Shown: positions 35,871 through 44,652 of the stretch, in pieces
Layout of the letters: each line of letters begins with the position of its first letter
Position numbering within the stretch: position 1 is the stretch's first letter
NCBI GenBank assembly: GCA_963717195.1
Contig: CAVQVR010000012.1
Location: 62,001-126,000 of the forward strand
Direction of reading: 5' to 3'
DNA: 64,000 nt
DNA from: JACDAE01 sp963717195
GTDB lineage: Bacteria; Chloroflexota; Ktedonobacteria; Ktedonobacterales; Ktedonobacteraceae
The notes under the pieces: generated by a model
Databases searched by the model: none
What the model was told of the DNA's origin: nothing
What the model saw: only the letters and a program-made list of their open reading frames with translations
Position numbers and translations under genes: made by a program

Positions 35871-36991
35871 ATGACACGTGTTCGTCTTGAAAAGGTCGTA
35901 AAGGAATACGACAGCGTAGATCAGGTAACGCTAACCGGTTATAAACTTCCTCCAGCCCTCAATGAGGTAAGCCTGGACATCAAAGACGGCGAGACCATGA
36001 GTATCGTCGGCCCATCAGGGTGTGGCAAGAGTACGCTATTAAAGGTCGTTGCGGGCCTGGAGTTCCTCAAAAAGGGCATGTCTACTATAACGATTTCGAT
36101 ATCACCGACATCAAACCTCAGGATCGAGGCATCGGTATGGTGTTTCAGGACTATGCGCTCTATCCTACTATGAAGGGCAAGGGGAACCTGGCCTATTATT
36201 TCGAGATGCACGAGCAGTCGAAAGAAGAGATGGAAGAGCGTGTTCGCCAGACTGCTAAATTGATGGGCGTCGATTTTGAACTCTTACTTGGTAGATTGCC
36301 GGACACGCTCTCAGGTGGTGAGAAACAGCGTGTCGCCATTGCGCGTTGTATTGTACGTGACCCGATGGTCTTTTTGATGGATGAGCCTATTGTCAATCTT
36401 GATGCCAAACGGCGCGAACAGACACGTATTGAGATCAAAAAGCTCTTACGCAAATTCGCTATTACGACGATCTACGTTACGCATGATCAGCAAGAAGCAG
36501 TCTTTATGGGTGATCGCATCACGGTCATGCGCCAGGGCCATGTTGAGCAGGTCGGCACGTTTGATGATCTCTATTACTCTCCCTTCAATCTGTTCGTTGC
36601 AACGTTTATTGGGACACCGCCGTTAAATGTTTTACCTGTTGAGATTGCGGATGGGCAGGTAATCATGCCGGGTGGTCACTGGAAATTGCCTGAAACACTG
36701 GGTGGTGTTCTTCGACCAGGCAAGGTGCGTATGGGAGTGCGCCCTGAAGGCTGGCAACTGAATACGCCTGATGGTATCCTTCTACCGGTAAGTCATATCG
36801 AGCGTATTCCGACTGAGCGTGCGGCTTTTATTCATGGATCGTTTCTTGATACCCATGTGATCGTTGTTACATCTTTAGAGCAACAAGAGATCAAGCGTAT
36901 AGCTATAACACCTGATTGGGAGCGTGTCTACTTCTTCGAGCAGGAGGGAGAAGGCATCATACATACACCGGGCGTACCTGACTTTTTTTAG
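35871..36991 (+). pseudogene. CUT1 sugar ABC-transporter ATPase 1 (UgpC/MalK-like), frameshifted
   Basis: ATPase of a carbohydrate importer. The N-terminal frame gives Walker A GPSGCGKSTLLKVVAGLEF and then goes out of phase at about 36062-36080 (EFLKKG). The next frame resumes HVYYNDFDITDIKPQDRGIG, then Q-loop MVFQDYALYP, signature LSGGEKQRVAIAR, Walker B VFLMDEPIVNLDAK, H-loop YVTHDQQE, and a TOBE-like tail. One base appears missing in CCTCAAAAAGGG; restoring it gives EFPQKGHVYY. Walker B has Ile instead of the usual Leu/Ser after DEP, and the NMQR-like text seen in MalK proteins is absent. It is first of three similar ATPase genes in a row. Confidence 0.88.
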
Positions 36992-37035
36992 TATTTGTTC
37001 TCTTCGCACTTTATACAAGAAAGAGGAACACAAGG

Positions 37036-38166
37036 ATGGGTGACTCAAACATAATTGTAGCGGAACATCTGGTAAAACAGTTTTCCGAAAAAGTGGCGGT
37101 CAATGATGTCTCCTTAGAGGTTGGTCAGAGGGAGATGCTGGTACTGGTTGGTCCATCTGGCTGTGGGAAGACAACGACGCTGCGCCTGTTAGCGGGCCTG
37201 GAGCCAGTTACGAGCGGTAAAATCCAGTTTGGCGAGCGTATTGTCAACGAGATCCGCCCCAAAGATCGCAATGTCGCGATGGTATTTCAGGACTACGCTA
37301 TTTTTCCCCATATGTCTGTCTTTGAAAACATCGCCTATGGCCTCCGTTCGCGCCACACAGCCGGCAGTATCATCAAAGAACGTGTTCCCAATGCGGCAAA
37401 GATGTTTCGTATCGATCATCTTCTCAAGCGCAAGCCGCGCCAACTGAGCGGTGGAGAACGGCAACGTGTCGCACTGGCACGTGCACTGGTACGCGATGCC
37501 AATCTCTATCTGTACGATGAGCCACTCGCCAATCTCGATGCGCAGTTACGTCACCAGGCTCGCGAGGATATCTTGCTGCTTCACCGCGATAAGGGAAAAC
37601 CCAGCGTTTATGTCACCCATGATCAATCGGAGGCAATGGCATTGGGAGATCGTATTGCCGTCATGCGCGATGGCAAGATTCAGCAGATCGGGACTGGCAC
37701 AGAACTTTACGATAAGCCGTTAAGCCAGTTTGTAGCTTTTTTCATCGGTACACCCAGTATTAATCTGTTCGAGGCAGAGCTGAAGCCAGAAGAGGATGCT
37801 ATCGATCTCGTCACATCTGCTTTTACCATCCGGCTTCCTCAGGAGATGCGCGAAAAGGCACAGGATTATATTGGCAAACGTGTAAATCTTGGCATTCGAC
37901 CGGAGGATCTGCAATCACCGAAGGGTGCTCAGTTTGCGGTGAGCGACGAGAATACTATTTATGGTGTTGTCAATGTGATTGAACCAACTTCGGCTGGATG
38001 CACTGTCTATTTGAGCACATTGGAAGATGAACCAAAAGACTTTGTTGCAACGTTCAAAGCGCGTTTGCCAGCCAGCTACATCGGACGAGAAGTTCCGTTA
38101 GCCGTGAACAGGCGTAAGATGCATCTTTTTGATAAAGAGACAGGACGGTCTCTGATCTATGGCTAA
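37036..38166 (+). CDS. CUT1 sugar ABC-transporter ATPase 2 (UgpC/MalK-like), 376 aa
   Basis: Complete ATPase: Walker A GPSGCGKTTTLRLLAGLEP, Q-loop MVFQDYAIFPHM, signature LSGGERQRVALARALV, Walker B LYLYDEPLANLDAQ, H-loop YVTHDQSEAMALGD. A C-terminal TOBE regulatory domain follows (about 240-376). It powers sugar import through the two permeases encoded further on. AGAGGAACACAAGG precedes the start. It is the only intact member of the three tandem ATPase genes, so it alone may energise the transporter as sequenced. Confidence 0.93.
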   Translation: MGDSNIIVAEHLVKQFSEKVAVNDVSLEVGQREMLVLVGPSGCGKTTTLRLLAGLEPVTSGKIQFGERIVNEIRPKDRNVAMVFQDYAIFPHMSVFENIAYGLRSRHTAGSIIKERVPNAAKMFRIDHLLKRKPRQLSGGERQRVALARALVRDANLYLYDEPLANLDAQLRHQAREDILLLHRDKGKPSVYVTHDQSEAMALGDRIAVMRDGKIQQIGTGTELYDKPLSQFVAFFIGTPSINLFEAELKPEEDAIDLVTSAFTIRLPQEMREKAQDYIGKRVNLGIRPEDLQSPKGAQFAVSDENTIYGVVNVIEPTSAGCTVYLSTLEDEPKDFVATFKARLPASYIGREVPLAVNRRKMHLFDKETGRSLIYG

Positions 38167-38190
38167 ATATGCTGCAAGGAGGCATCAGCA

Positions 38191-39308
38191 ATGAGTGATC
38201 TTGAAGTACAGGGACTGGTAAAGCGCTTCGGCAAGAACCTGGTTGTCAATAGAGTAAGTTTCCATGTCAATGATGGCGAATTCTTTGTCTTATTAGGTCC
38301 CTCAGGCGGCGGCAAAACGACGATTTTACGCATGATCTGTGGGCTGGAGCTGCCCGACGATGGGCGTATTGTGCTGAATGGTCAGGATGTGACGAAGCTC
38401 AATCCGCGTCAACGCAATCTGGGGATGGTTTTTCAGGACTATGGGCTTTACCCATCGATGGATGTTTATGGAAATATCGCGTATGGACTGGAAGCCCGCC
38501 ACGTGCCGAAAGCGAAGATACAGAAACTGGTGCCCCAGGCAGCGGCGAAGTTGGGATTGACACCACTTTTACATAATAACATTAACGATCTGTCCGGTGG
38601 CGAACAGCAACGTGTCGCGCTGGCTCGTATCCTGGTCAAAGATGCAGATGCGTTCCTCTACGACGAGCCGCTCTCGAATCTAGACCCTAAACTGCGTTAC
38701 CAGGCGCGACGCGATATCATTTCGGTGCATCGCACCAAACAGAAACCGAGTATCTATGTTACCCATGATCAGACCGAGGCGTTTGCTCTTGCCGACCGCA
38801 TCGCCGTGATTGCAAAAGGGCATCTCCAGCAAGTTGGTACCTCCGACGAACTGATAGAGACACCCGCAAACATGTTTATTGCTCGCTTTGTGGGATCGCC
38901 TCCCATGAACCTGCTAACAGGAAATCTCGTGCGCAAAGATTTGGACTATGTCGTACAGGTTGGGGAAAACGAGTTTTCACTACCGAGAAAGTGGGTGCGT
39001 ACCTGGAGCACTATGGAAAATCGGCTATTGTACTGGGTATCCGTCCGCAAGCAGTTGTTCCACACTGGCAATTTGCTAGCCTGGACTACGATGTGCAAGT
39101 ATTGCATGCTGAAGTTGTCGCCGTAGAAGCGTTAATTGGAGAGGTCAACGTGACGCTCAAGTTGGATAATGAGAATGAAATCGTGGCCGTGTGGTCGGAT
39201 GAGGCGCTACCTGAGAACGGTGATATTGTGCAAGTTGGTATCAATGCGGAGACATTCTGTTTATTTGATCCGACAACAGAGCAAGCAATAAAAATAGATG
39301 GTCTATGA
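38191..39308 (+). pseudogene. CUT1 sugar ABC-transporter ATPase 3, frameshifted in the regulatory domain
   Basis: The ATPase domain is complete (Walker A GPSGGGKTTILRMICGLEL, signature LSGGEQQRVALARILV, Walker B FLYDEPLSNLDPK, H-loop YVTHDQTEAFALAD). The frame breaks at about 38985-38995 in the TOBE domain. FSLPRKWVRTW should read FSLP-x-KVGAYLEHYGKS, continued in the next frame to 39308. One missing base near CTACCGAGAAAGTGGG explains it. A truncated product might still hydrolyse ATP. Only 24 bases separate it from ATPase 2. Confidence 0.87.
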
Positions 39309-39356
39309 ACAACAGGGCGTGATGAGGAGATGGTGAGGATAAAGTGAAAAATCCTC

Positions 39357-39443
39357 TTGACAACCTGATTTGCATGGGGTACACTTCAAAAAAGGTTTAT
39401 GAGAGCGATCCCAAAGCTCGCAATCGAACGAAAATAAGCGTTT
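39357..39443 (+). promoter_or_regulatory. Binding-protein operon promoter with duplicated LacI operator
   Basis: TTGACA (39357-39362), 17 bases, TACACT (39380-39385). TGAGAGCGATCCCA at 39400-39413 is identical to 34695-34708. AAGCGTTT at 39436-39443 is the reverse complement of the second site before lacI. Confidence 0.75.
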
Positions 39444-39470
39444 GAGCAAGCGAGAGTAAAGGGGGCAAGG

Positions 39471-39560
39471 ATGTCACAGCTTATCATGGAAGATATTGTC
39501 AGACGGGTCAATGCTTTTGATGTCACGACCTCTCCTATACTGAATAATCATTCAGGTATT
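39471..39560 (+). pseudogene. Remnant of a duplicated lacI 5' end
   Basis: MSQLIMEDIVRRV...ILNNHSGI aligns with the first 30 codons of the intact LacI (MSQFTIEDIARLA...VLNDHPSV). The start codon, ribosome-binding site and promoter also match the region before lacI. Beyond this the reading frame (open to 39788) has no recognisable protein. I read it as the decayed start of a duplicated regulator. From 39561 to 39951 nothing else is seen except the AGAGGAGA site of the next gene. Confidence 0.6.
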
Positions 39561-39951
39561 TGTACCACTGCTCCACAGAAGCGTGTTAGCTATCATCATC
39601 TCCTTGTGTTCCTTCTCAAAACAACGCAAATTCTGTCTATCCTTGCCCGCACATCGAAGATAGATAAGTGTATATGTATTGATGTTTCTTGCTCGTCACT
39701 CTTTCTATCGTATGAGAGTACGTGCGTTCTGGAGGCCAGGATGCGTTGGATAGAACATTGCTGGAAGGAGAGATTGTTTAGTTTTTGAAACAGTTGTGTC
39801 AATGCTCTTGAAAACGAGGAGTGAAAGGGTATTGACGGGGAAACAGGTGTGAGCTAGCGCCTGTCAGTCTATCTGGTTGAAGAGCCCTGAAAGTCGTGCT
39901 TCAGTGATGAAGATAGGAACACTTGACACGTTGTCAAGAGGAGAACACATT

Positions 39952-41670
39952 ATGTCAGAGACATCTACCCGTATTTGCGAGGAAACTTCTCCTTTGGAAA
40001 GAACGTATGCTTTACCTGTAACGCGTCGTCAACTCTTGCGTACAATGGCGGTAGGAAGTGTTGCACTTGTTGGAGGAGCTGCTCTGGCGGCCTGTGGAGG
40101 TTCTGGATCAAGTACCTCTGCTGTAAATGTCACGTTTTATACGAATGCGTGGCCGGGTGATTCGATGCCAACGGCGGCGCAGATAAAAGCATCGCCAGTC
40201 ACAAAGTCGTACGCGGACTCGCTCACGAAATGGTTGAAGCAGAATCCTGGTGTCACCATCAAGCACAGTGCTACAAATATCTGGGACACCACGGTACTCG
40301 TCCCGGCGATCAGTGCTGGAACAGCACCGACGTGGTTCATGGGCAACGTGCTTGGTTCTTTCCTTGATCCTGCTGTGAGAGCTGCTTTAACACGTGGTCT
40401 GGCTGCTGATCTTACCGATCTTATCGCGAAGAATAATCTTGAGGCGCAACTCACGACCAACTATCTGCCAGTTTTCACCAGTAGTAAGGTAGGTGGGCGC
40501 TACTATGGTACACCTGCTGGGTATGGAATTGGTCATGGTATCATCTACCGACGTGATCTGGTGCAGCAGTATGGTGTGGAGGAGCCGAAGCCAGGCTGGA
40601 CGTGGGAAGATTTTCGCGTTTTTGTAAAACAGATGACCAGGGGGAAGATGCATGGTGCGCAGATGCAGTCCTACATTTTCTCAGAGGACATCAACTCAAA
40701 TGGATTGGTTTCCAGTGCGGTAGCAATGGGATCATTAGGGCTTACGCCGTCGCCTTCATCAAACTATCCCTGGCGTCTGGACGTGAACTCTATTACGAGC
40801 CGCTATGAGGCTGTCACCAATAACTGGCGAGCGATGGTCTATGAAGATAAGAGTATTTTGATTAATAAGAACTATGGTGATGGAGACATTGATGCAGCAT
40901 TTGTGCGTGGCGATATTGCCATGGGATCCATTGATGTTTCGTTTATAACCTCCCCGCCATCAGCATCAAACACCACTGCGGCGCAGGTACTGACCAACCG
41001 TTTGAATAAAACAATAGATGAGGTAATTGGTTTCGTTCCCAACCCTGGTGGGCCGAATGGATCTTTTGGCGCAACGCAGGCCGGGGGAGCAATCGGTTCG
41101 ATTGATCCTCGACTGCAGCGCAATCAACCAGCTCTCGCGAAAGCGTACGATTTCCTCATCTATATGATTGTTGGGCAGGGTGCGGTTGATCAAATCTATG
41201 AGCAGTACCAGAATACAAAGGATCTCAAGCTAGTCTATAACAGTGCTTCCCCCATGACGAAAAATATGGCGACGTTCCCAAATATTCCAGGGACAGCCGA
41301 AGAAGCCTGGGGTCCAAAAACGATCCAGGCATTCCAGACGGTAGCAGCTATTCCCCTGATCCCCACGTATACAACGTTCTTCCCGGCAGAGCAGAACACG
41401 CTTCCGACCGAGGATGCCATGAATGATGCCATCAATGGGCTCACCTTTACACAAAATCCCATTGATCCCATTCTTGCGAAACTGCAGACCTCGCAAAATC
41501 AGCAGTTTGCCTCTCTTACCTCAAGCATCTCGAAGGCAGATTTCTTGAAAGGCGCAAAAGCGTTCTATGCAGCGCTTGATACTTTCTGGCAGAAAAATGC
41601 GCCTGATTTCTACACGCAGGATTTCCATCCCTGGTATGAGCAGACCATCTTACCCGCTATAGGAGGATAG
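39952..41670 (+). CDS. Sugar ABC-transporter substrate-binding lipoprotein, Tat signal, 572 aa
   Basis: Start at 39952 after AGAGGAGA. Twin arginines at residues 25-26 (TRRQLLR), a hydrophobic stretch, and lipobox LAAC with Cys48 show a Tat-exported lipoprotein anchored on the outer face of the membrane. The mature part is a family-1 extracellular solute-binding protein (YYGTPAGYGIGHGIIYRRDL, PGWTWEDFRVFVKQMT, FVRGDIAMGSIDVSF). It is longer than usual (about 420 aa), as in oligosaccharide-binding members. It leads an operon with two permeases. Confidence 0.92.
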   Translation: MSETSTRICEETSPLERTYALPVTRRQLLRTMAVGSVALVGGAALAACGGSGSSTSAVNVTFYTNAWPGDSMPTAAQIKASPVTKSYADSLTKWLKQNPGVTIKHSATNIWDTTVLVPAISAGTAPTWFMGNVLGSFLDPAVRAALTRGLAADLTDLIAKNNLEAQLTTNYLPVFTSSKVGGRYYGTPAGYGIGHGIIYRRDLVQQYGVEEPKPGWTWEDFRVFVKQMTRGKMHGAQMQSYIFSEDINSNGLVSSAVAMGSLGLTPSPSSNYPWRLDVNSITSRYEAVTNNWRAMVYEDKSILINKNYGDGDIDAAFVRGDIAMGSIDVSFITSPPSASNTTAAQVLTNRLNKTIDEVIGFVPNPGGPNGSFGATQAGGAIGSIDPRLQRNQPALAKAYDFLIYMIVGQGAVDQIYEQYQNTKDLKLVYNSASPMTKNMATFPNIPGTAEEAWGPKTIQAFQTVAAIPLIPTYTTFFPAEQNTLPTEDAMNDAINGLTFTQNPIDPILAKLQTSQNQQFASLTSSISKADFLKGAKAFYAALDTFWQKNAPDFYTQDFHPWYEQTILPAIGG

Positions 41671-41752
41671 TAGGGGCATCCCCTTGCGGGTGCCCGCGTC
41701 CCGATGAGCAGAACTGCAGGGACGCGGGCACCTGGCGGGCACACGGGCACCT
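41671..41752 (+). repeat. GC-rich hairpin derived from the dispersed repeat
   Basis: The binding-protein stop TAG is followed immediately by TAGGGGC. A 13-bp stem, GTGCCCGCGTCCC (41690-41702) / GGGACGCGGGCAC (41719-41731), follows. It may lower expression of the downstream permeases relative to the binding protein, a common arrangement. Confidence 0.6.
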
Positions 41753-41780
41753 TGGGAAAGACGTAGAAAAGGAAAATGAT

Positions 41781-42710
41781 ATGTCGAGTCACGTTACGAG
41801 TGCAACAACCAATCAAAGCGTTACCGAGAATCAGGTCGTACAGGGTTCCGCATTGCGGCGTCGCAGCCGCATTGAAGCGTGGTTATTTATCATTCCAGCT
41901 CTCCTGTTTCAACTCATTTGGGGCTGGTATCCCCTCGCGGTAGCATTTGGGATCAGCTTTACTGACGCGCAACCAATTCTGCCTAGCAAGTTCACCGGAC
42001 TTGATAGCTATATTCGCGTCTGGCGAGATCCACTGGTGGCACAAGCATTTCGTGTGACCTTTACGTATGCTGGCCTGACCATTGCCCTGACCTTTATTAT
42101 TCCTATCATCGTGGCGATCCTGCTGATGGAGATGCCTCCGCGTGTGATGCGCTGGATGATGCTGCTCTGGTTCCTACCTCTTAGTTCGATTGCCAGCACG
42201 ATCCTCTGGCGCTACGTCTATGACAATCAGATCGGTGTATTTGAGTATATTGCAACTCAGATCTTGCATTTGCCGCATCAGCTCTTTCTTGACGATCCCA
42301 ATCAGGTGCTATTCTGGATTATTTTCCCTGGCATCCTCCTGTTTGGTCCTGGTCTATTCTACATGGCCAGTTTGCAAAGTATTCCCAGTTCTTACTATGA
42401 GGCTGCTGAAGTAGAGGGAGCTGGCTTCTGGCGCAAAATCTGGACTATCTCTCTACCACGTTTGCGCCCCGTGATCTCGGTTTTGTTAACCTACGCAATT
42501 ATCGGCTCATTACAAGAGTTTAACACGCCATACATTTTGACTGGTGGTGGACCAGAAGGTGCCAGTCGTACAGTAGTGTTGTACCTGTACAGCTATATCC
42601 AGAATATACGCTATTCGGATGCAACAGCACTATCAATCTACCTGTTTGCAGTCATTCTGGCGATTGTGATCGTGTTTCGGACTCTTTTTAAGGAAGATCC
42701 GGATGTGTAG
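41781..42710 (+). CDS. CUT1 sugar permease, MalF/UgpA-like, 309 aa
   Basis: Inner-membrane subunit with six predicted helices (WLFIIPALLFQLIWGWYPLA first). The EAA loop that contacts the ATPase is YYEAAEVEGAGFWRKIWTIS followed by LPRLRP. It pairs with the next permease. The stop TAG at 42708-42710 is inside a dispersed-repeat copy (42707-42731). Confidence 0.93.
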   Translation: MSSHVTSATTNQSVTENQVVQGSALRRRSRIEAWLFIIPALLFQLIWGWYPLAVAFGISFTDAQPILPSKFTGLDSYIRVWRDPLVAQAFRVTFTYAGLTIALTFIIPIIVAILLMEMPPRVMRWMMLLWFLPLSSIASTILWRYVYDNQIGVFEYIATQILHLPHQLFLDDPNQVLFWIIFPGILLFGPGLFYMASLQSIPSSYYEAAEVEGAGFWRKIWTISLPRLRPVISVLLTYAIIGSLQEFNTPYILTGGGPEGASRTVVLYLYSYIQNIRYSDATALSIYLFAVILAIVIVFRTLFKEDPDV

Positions 42711-42731
42711 GGAACCCGTTTACGGCGTCCG
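42707..42731 (+). repeat. Dispersed-repeat copy overlapping the permease stop codon
   Basis: GTAGGGAACCCG followed by TTTACGGCGTCCG; its TAG ends the MalF-like gene. Confidence 0.8.
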
Positions 42732-42786
42732 TGATTTATCATTTCCTTGTGTTCTTTATTGTTCTGATTAGAAAGGCTGTAGCGAT

Positions 42787-43821
42787 ATGTCACTTTTTCC
42801 GAAGGTAGGGCGTAAGCAAGGGAATGTGCGTGTTATCTGGTGGTCGGTGGTAGTCGTGCTGTGTGTGGGCGTCTTCTTGCACCTGTTGCCATTCTATTTT
42901 ATGATCATAACATCATTCAAAAGCGGCCTGGAGGTTTTTCAATATCCTCCTACGCTCTGGCCGCAGCAACCGACATTGGCGGCATGGCAACTCATCTGGC
43001 GGGTAGCTTCCTCCGGTCTCACTTCGCCTACCACTCCATTGATGCCTGATCCGTTCTATCAATATTTACTCAATTCCATTATCCAGGTAGGTGGTGTGCT
43101 GCTTATTTCACTGCCCATAACAGCCTTTGCTGCGTATGCCAATAGTAAATTGCAGCGTGGGCCGGTGGCACGCTGGTCGTTTCTTTTCTTTATCGGTACT
43201 TTGATGGTACCTGCTTCGATTACGCTTCTGCCAACATTATTGCTTACGTTGAGTTTTCCTTTCGCCCTTCCCCTGGGATCGGTACCTAACTTCCCAGGGA
43301 CCGACCAGGTCTTTCCAACCATCAGTATCTGGGATACTGCGTGGGCGATTATTCTTCCGGCAGGTTTCAATGCCTTCAATTTCCTGATCTTCAAAGGGTT
43401 CTTTGATACCATTCCCAACTCAGTCATTCAGGCGGCACGTGTTGATGGTGGATCGGAGTTCAATATCTTCCGCCGCATTGTTTTCCCAATGAGCATTCCT
43501 GTTTTCGCGGTTGCGATCTGGTTGCAATTTTCAGGTGTGTGGGATAACTTCCTGTGGCCGTCGCTGGCCTTTCGCACGACAACGAATGAGCCGACCTCGG
43601 TTGCAATTTATACGCTCATCACCAACTTTGATAAAGCCAACGTTACTAATGCGGCTGGTGCCCTGGGACAATCGGCAGTAATGAAGCAAGCTCTGGCTGC
43701 TGGCCTCTCCTGGAACGGCTTGATGGTCCTTGGACTCATACAAACCATTCCCATCTTTCTCGTGTTCATCCTCTGTCGTGAATATCTGTTACGTGGCGTT
43801 CGCATACGCGGTATCAAATGA
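42787..43821 (+). CDS. CUT1 sugar permease, MalG/UgpE-like, 344 aa
   Basis: Second membrane subunit of the importer. Helices include VVLCVGVFLHLLPFYFMIIT, and the EAA loop is VIQAARVDGGSEFNIFRRIV followed by FPMSIP. A C-terminal helix and Arg-rich end (YLLRGVRIRG) follow. It is a little longer than typical (about 280 aa), with extra sequence in the first external loop. Confidence 0.92.
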   Translation: MSLFPKVGRKQGNVRVIWWSVVVVLCVGVFLHLLPFYFMIITSFKSGLEVFQYPPTLWPQQPTLAAWQLIWRVASSGLTSPTTPLMPDPFYQYLLNSIIQVGGVLLISLPITAFAAYANSKLQRGPVARWSFLFFIGTLMVPASITLLPTLLLTLSFPFALPLGSVPNFPGTDQVFPTISIWDTAWAIILPAGFNAFNFLIFKGFFDTIPNSVIQAARVDGGSEFNIFRRIVFPMSIPVFAVAIWLQFSGVWDNFLWPSLAFRTTTNEPTSVAIYTLITNFDKANVTNAAGALGQSAVMKQALAAGLSWNGLMVLGLIQTIPIFLVFILCREYLLRGVRIRGIK

Positions 43822-43929
43822 CCTATGGACGTAGGGGCCTACCTCGTTCAAATGAAGGGAAACAGAACAGCCTATGTGGGACTTGCACGCCAGATACCGA
43901 CGCGCTCGTCTAGAAAGCAGATAAGTACC

Positions 43930-44652
43930 ATGCCATTTTTTGAAGATATCGGAGCAGAAGACGAAAGCATCCACCGTCCTATCTGGGGAGCCTTTGCCCT
44001 GGTGAAAGATAACCTGGAACGGCTACTTGCTACTAATATTGGCTGGTCGCTGCAATTGCTACCAGCCATTGTTGCCTATGTCTTTATAGCATTGCCACCC
44101 ATTGTGCGCATCGTATTAGTGCTTTATAGCATTGTGGCACTTGTACCTGCAACGGGCGTACTTTTCAGACTCATGGCTCATGTCTGTCAATACGAAACGT
44201 TGCGGCTAGATATGCTCAAGGAAGATTTTCGCGAGGTGGTACTACCCAGTTTTCTCAGCCTCTCGCCATTGCTAGGAACCCTGGCGTTGTTCTTCTGGCT
44301 GGCGGTGTTTACTTCAGCGATGCATATCCTTTTGCTTGACGTACTTCTACGCTTCATCATCCTGGTGCTTCTCGTTTGCTCCTTGTATTGGGGACCATTG
44401 TTTGTAGAGTATCCGGGGCGCTCATCGCTCTTCTTGCTTCGTCAATCTGCCCTTCTTGTCTGGCGCTATCCAGGTCCAACACTTCAGACGGGCATCGTTG
44501 TATTGTTGGTAATGATGCTAGGAGTGGTTTCGATTGGTGGCTTTTTCTTGATTGTGCCAATTGTCGTCGCACTATTGCAGACACGGCGCTGTCACGAATT
44601 GCTGGCACAAGAACACCTCAGGCAACACAAAAACAAGGCAGGTCTGGTATGA
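43930..44652 (+). CDS. YesL-like (DUF624) membrane protein, 240 aa
   Basis: About five hydrophobic helices and the DUF624 pattern, with N-terminal NLERLLATNIGWSLQLLPAI and a middle FREVVLPSFLSLSPLLG. YesL proteins commonly accompany CUT1 importers, but their function is unknown. The start at 43930 (MPFFEDIG) is preferred because upstream residues are translated from a repeat copy (GTAGGGGCC at 43831); no strong ribosome-binding site helps decide. The stop overlaps the next gene's ATG by 4 bases. Confidence 0.7.
   Translation: MPFFEDIGAEDESIHRPIWGAFALVKDNLERLLATNIGWSLQLLPAIVAYVFIALPPIVRIVLVLYSIVALVPATGVLFRLMAHVCQYETLRLDMLKEDFREVVLPSFLSLSPLLGTLALFFWLAVFTSAMHILLLDVLLRFIILVLLVCSLYWGPLFVEYPGRSSLFLLRQSALLVWRYPGPTLQTGIVVLLVMMLGVVSIGGFFLIVPIVVALLQTRRCHELLAQEHLRQHKNKAGLV

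Noticed and set aside
36060..36085. Programmed -1 frameshift at AAAAAGGG in ATPase 1
   Set aside because: The run is not in the right phase for a standard X-XXY-YYZ slip, and sister genes need no recoding.
39471..39788. A functional 105-aa gene
   Set aside because: Only the first 30 codons resemble anything (LacI), and the rest looks like random sequence; treated as a pseudogene remnant.
41690..41731. Full transcription terminator ending the binding-protein operon
   Set aside because: There is no U-tract after the stem, and the permeases that must be co-expressed follow directly.
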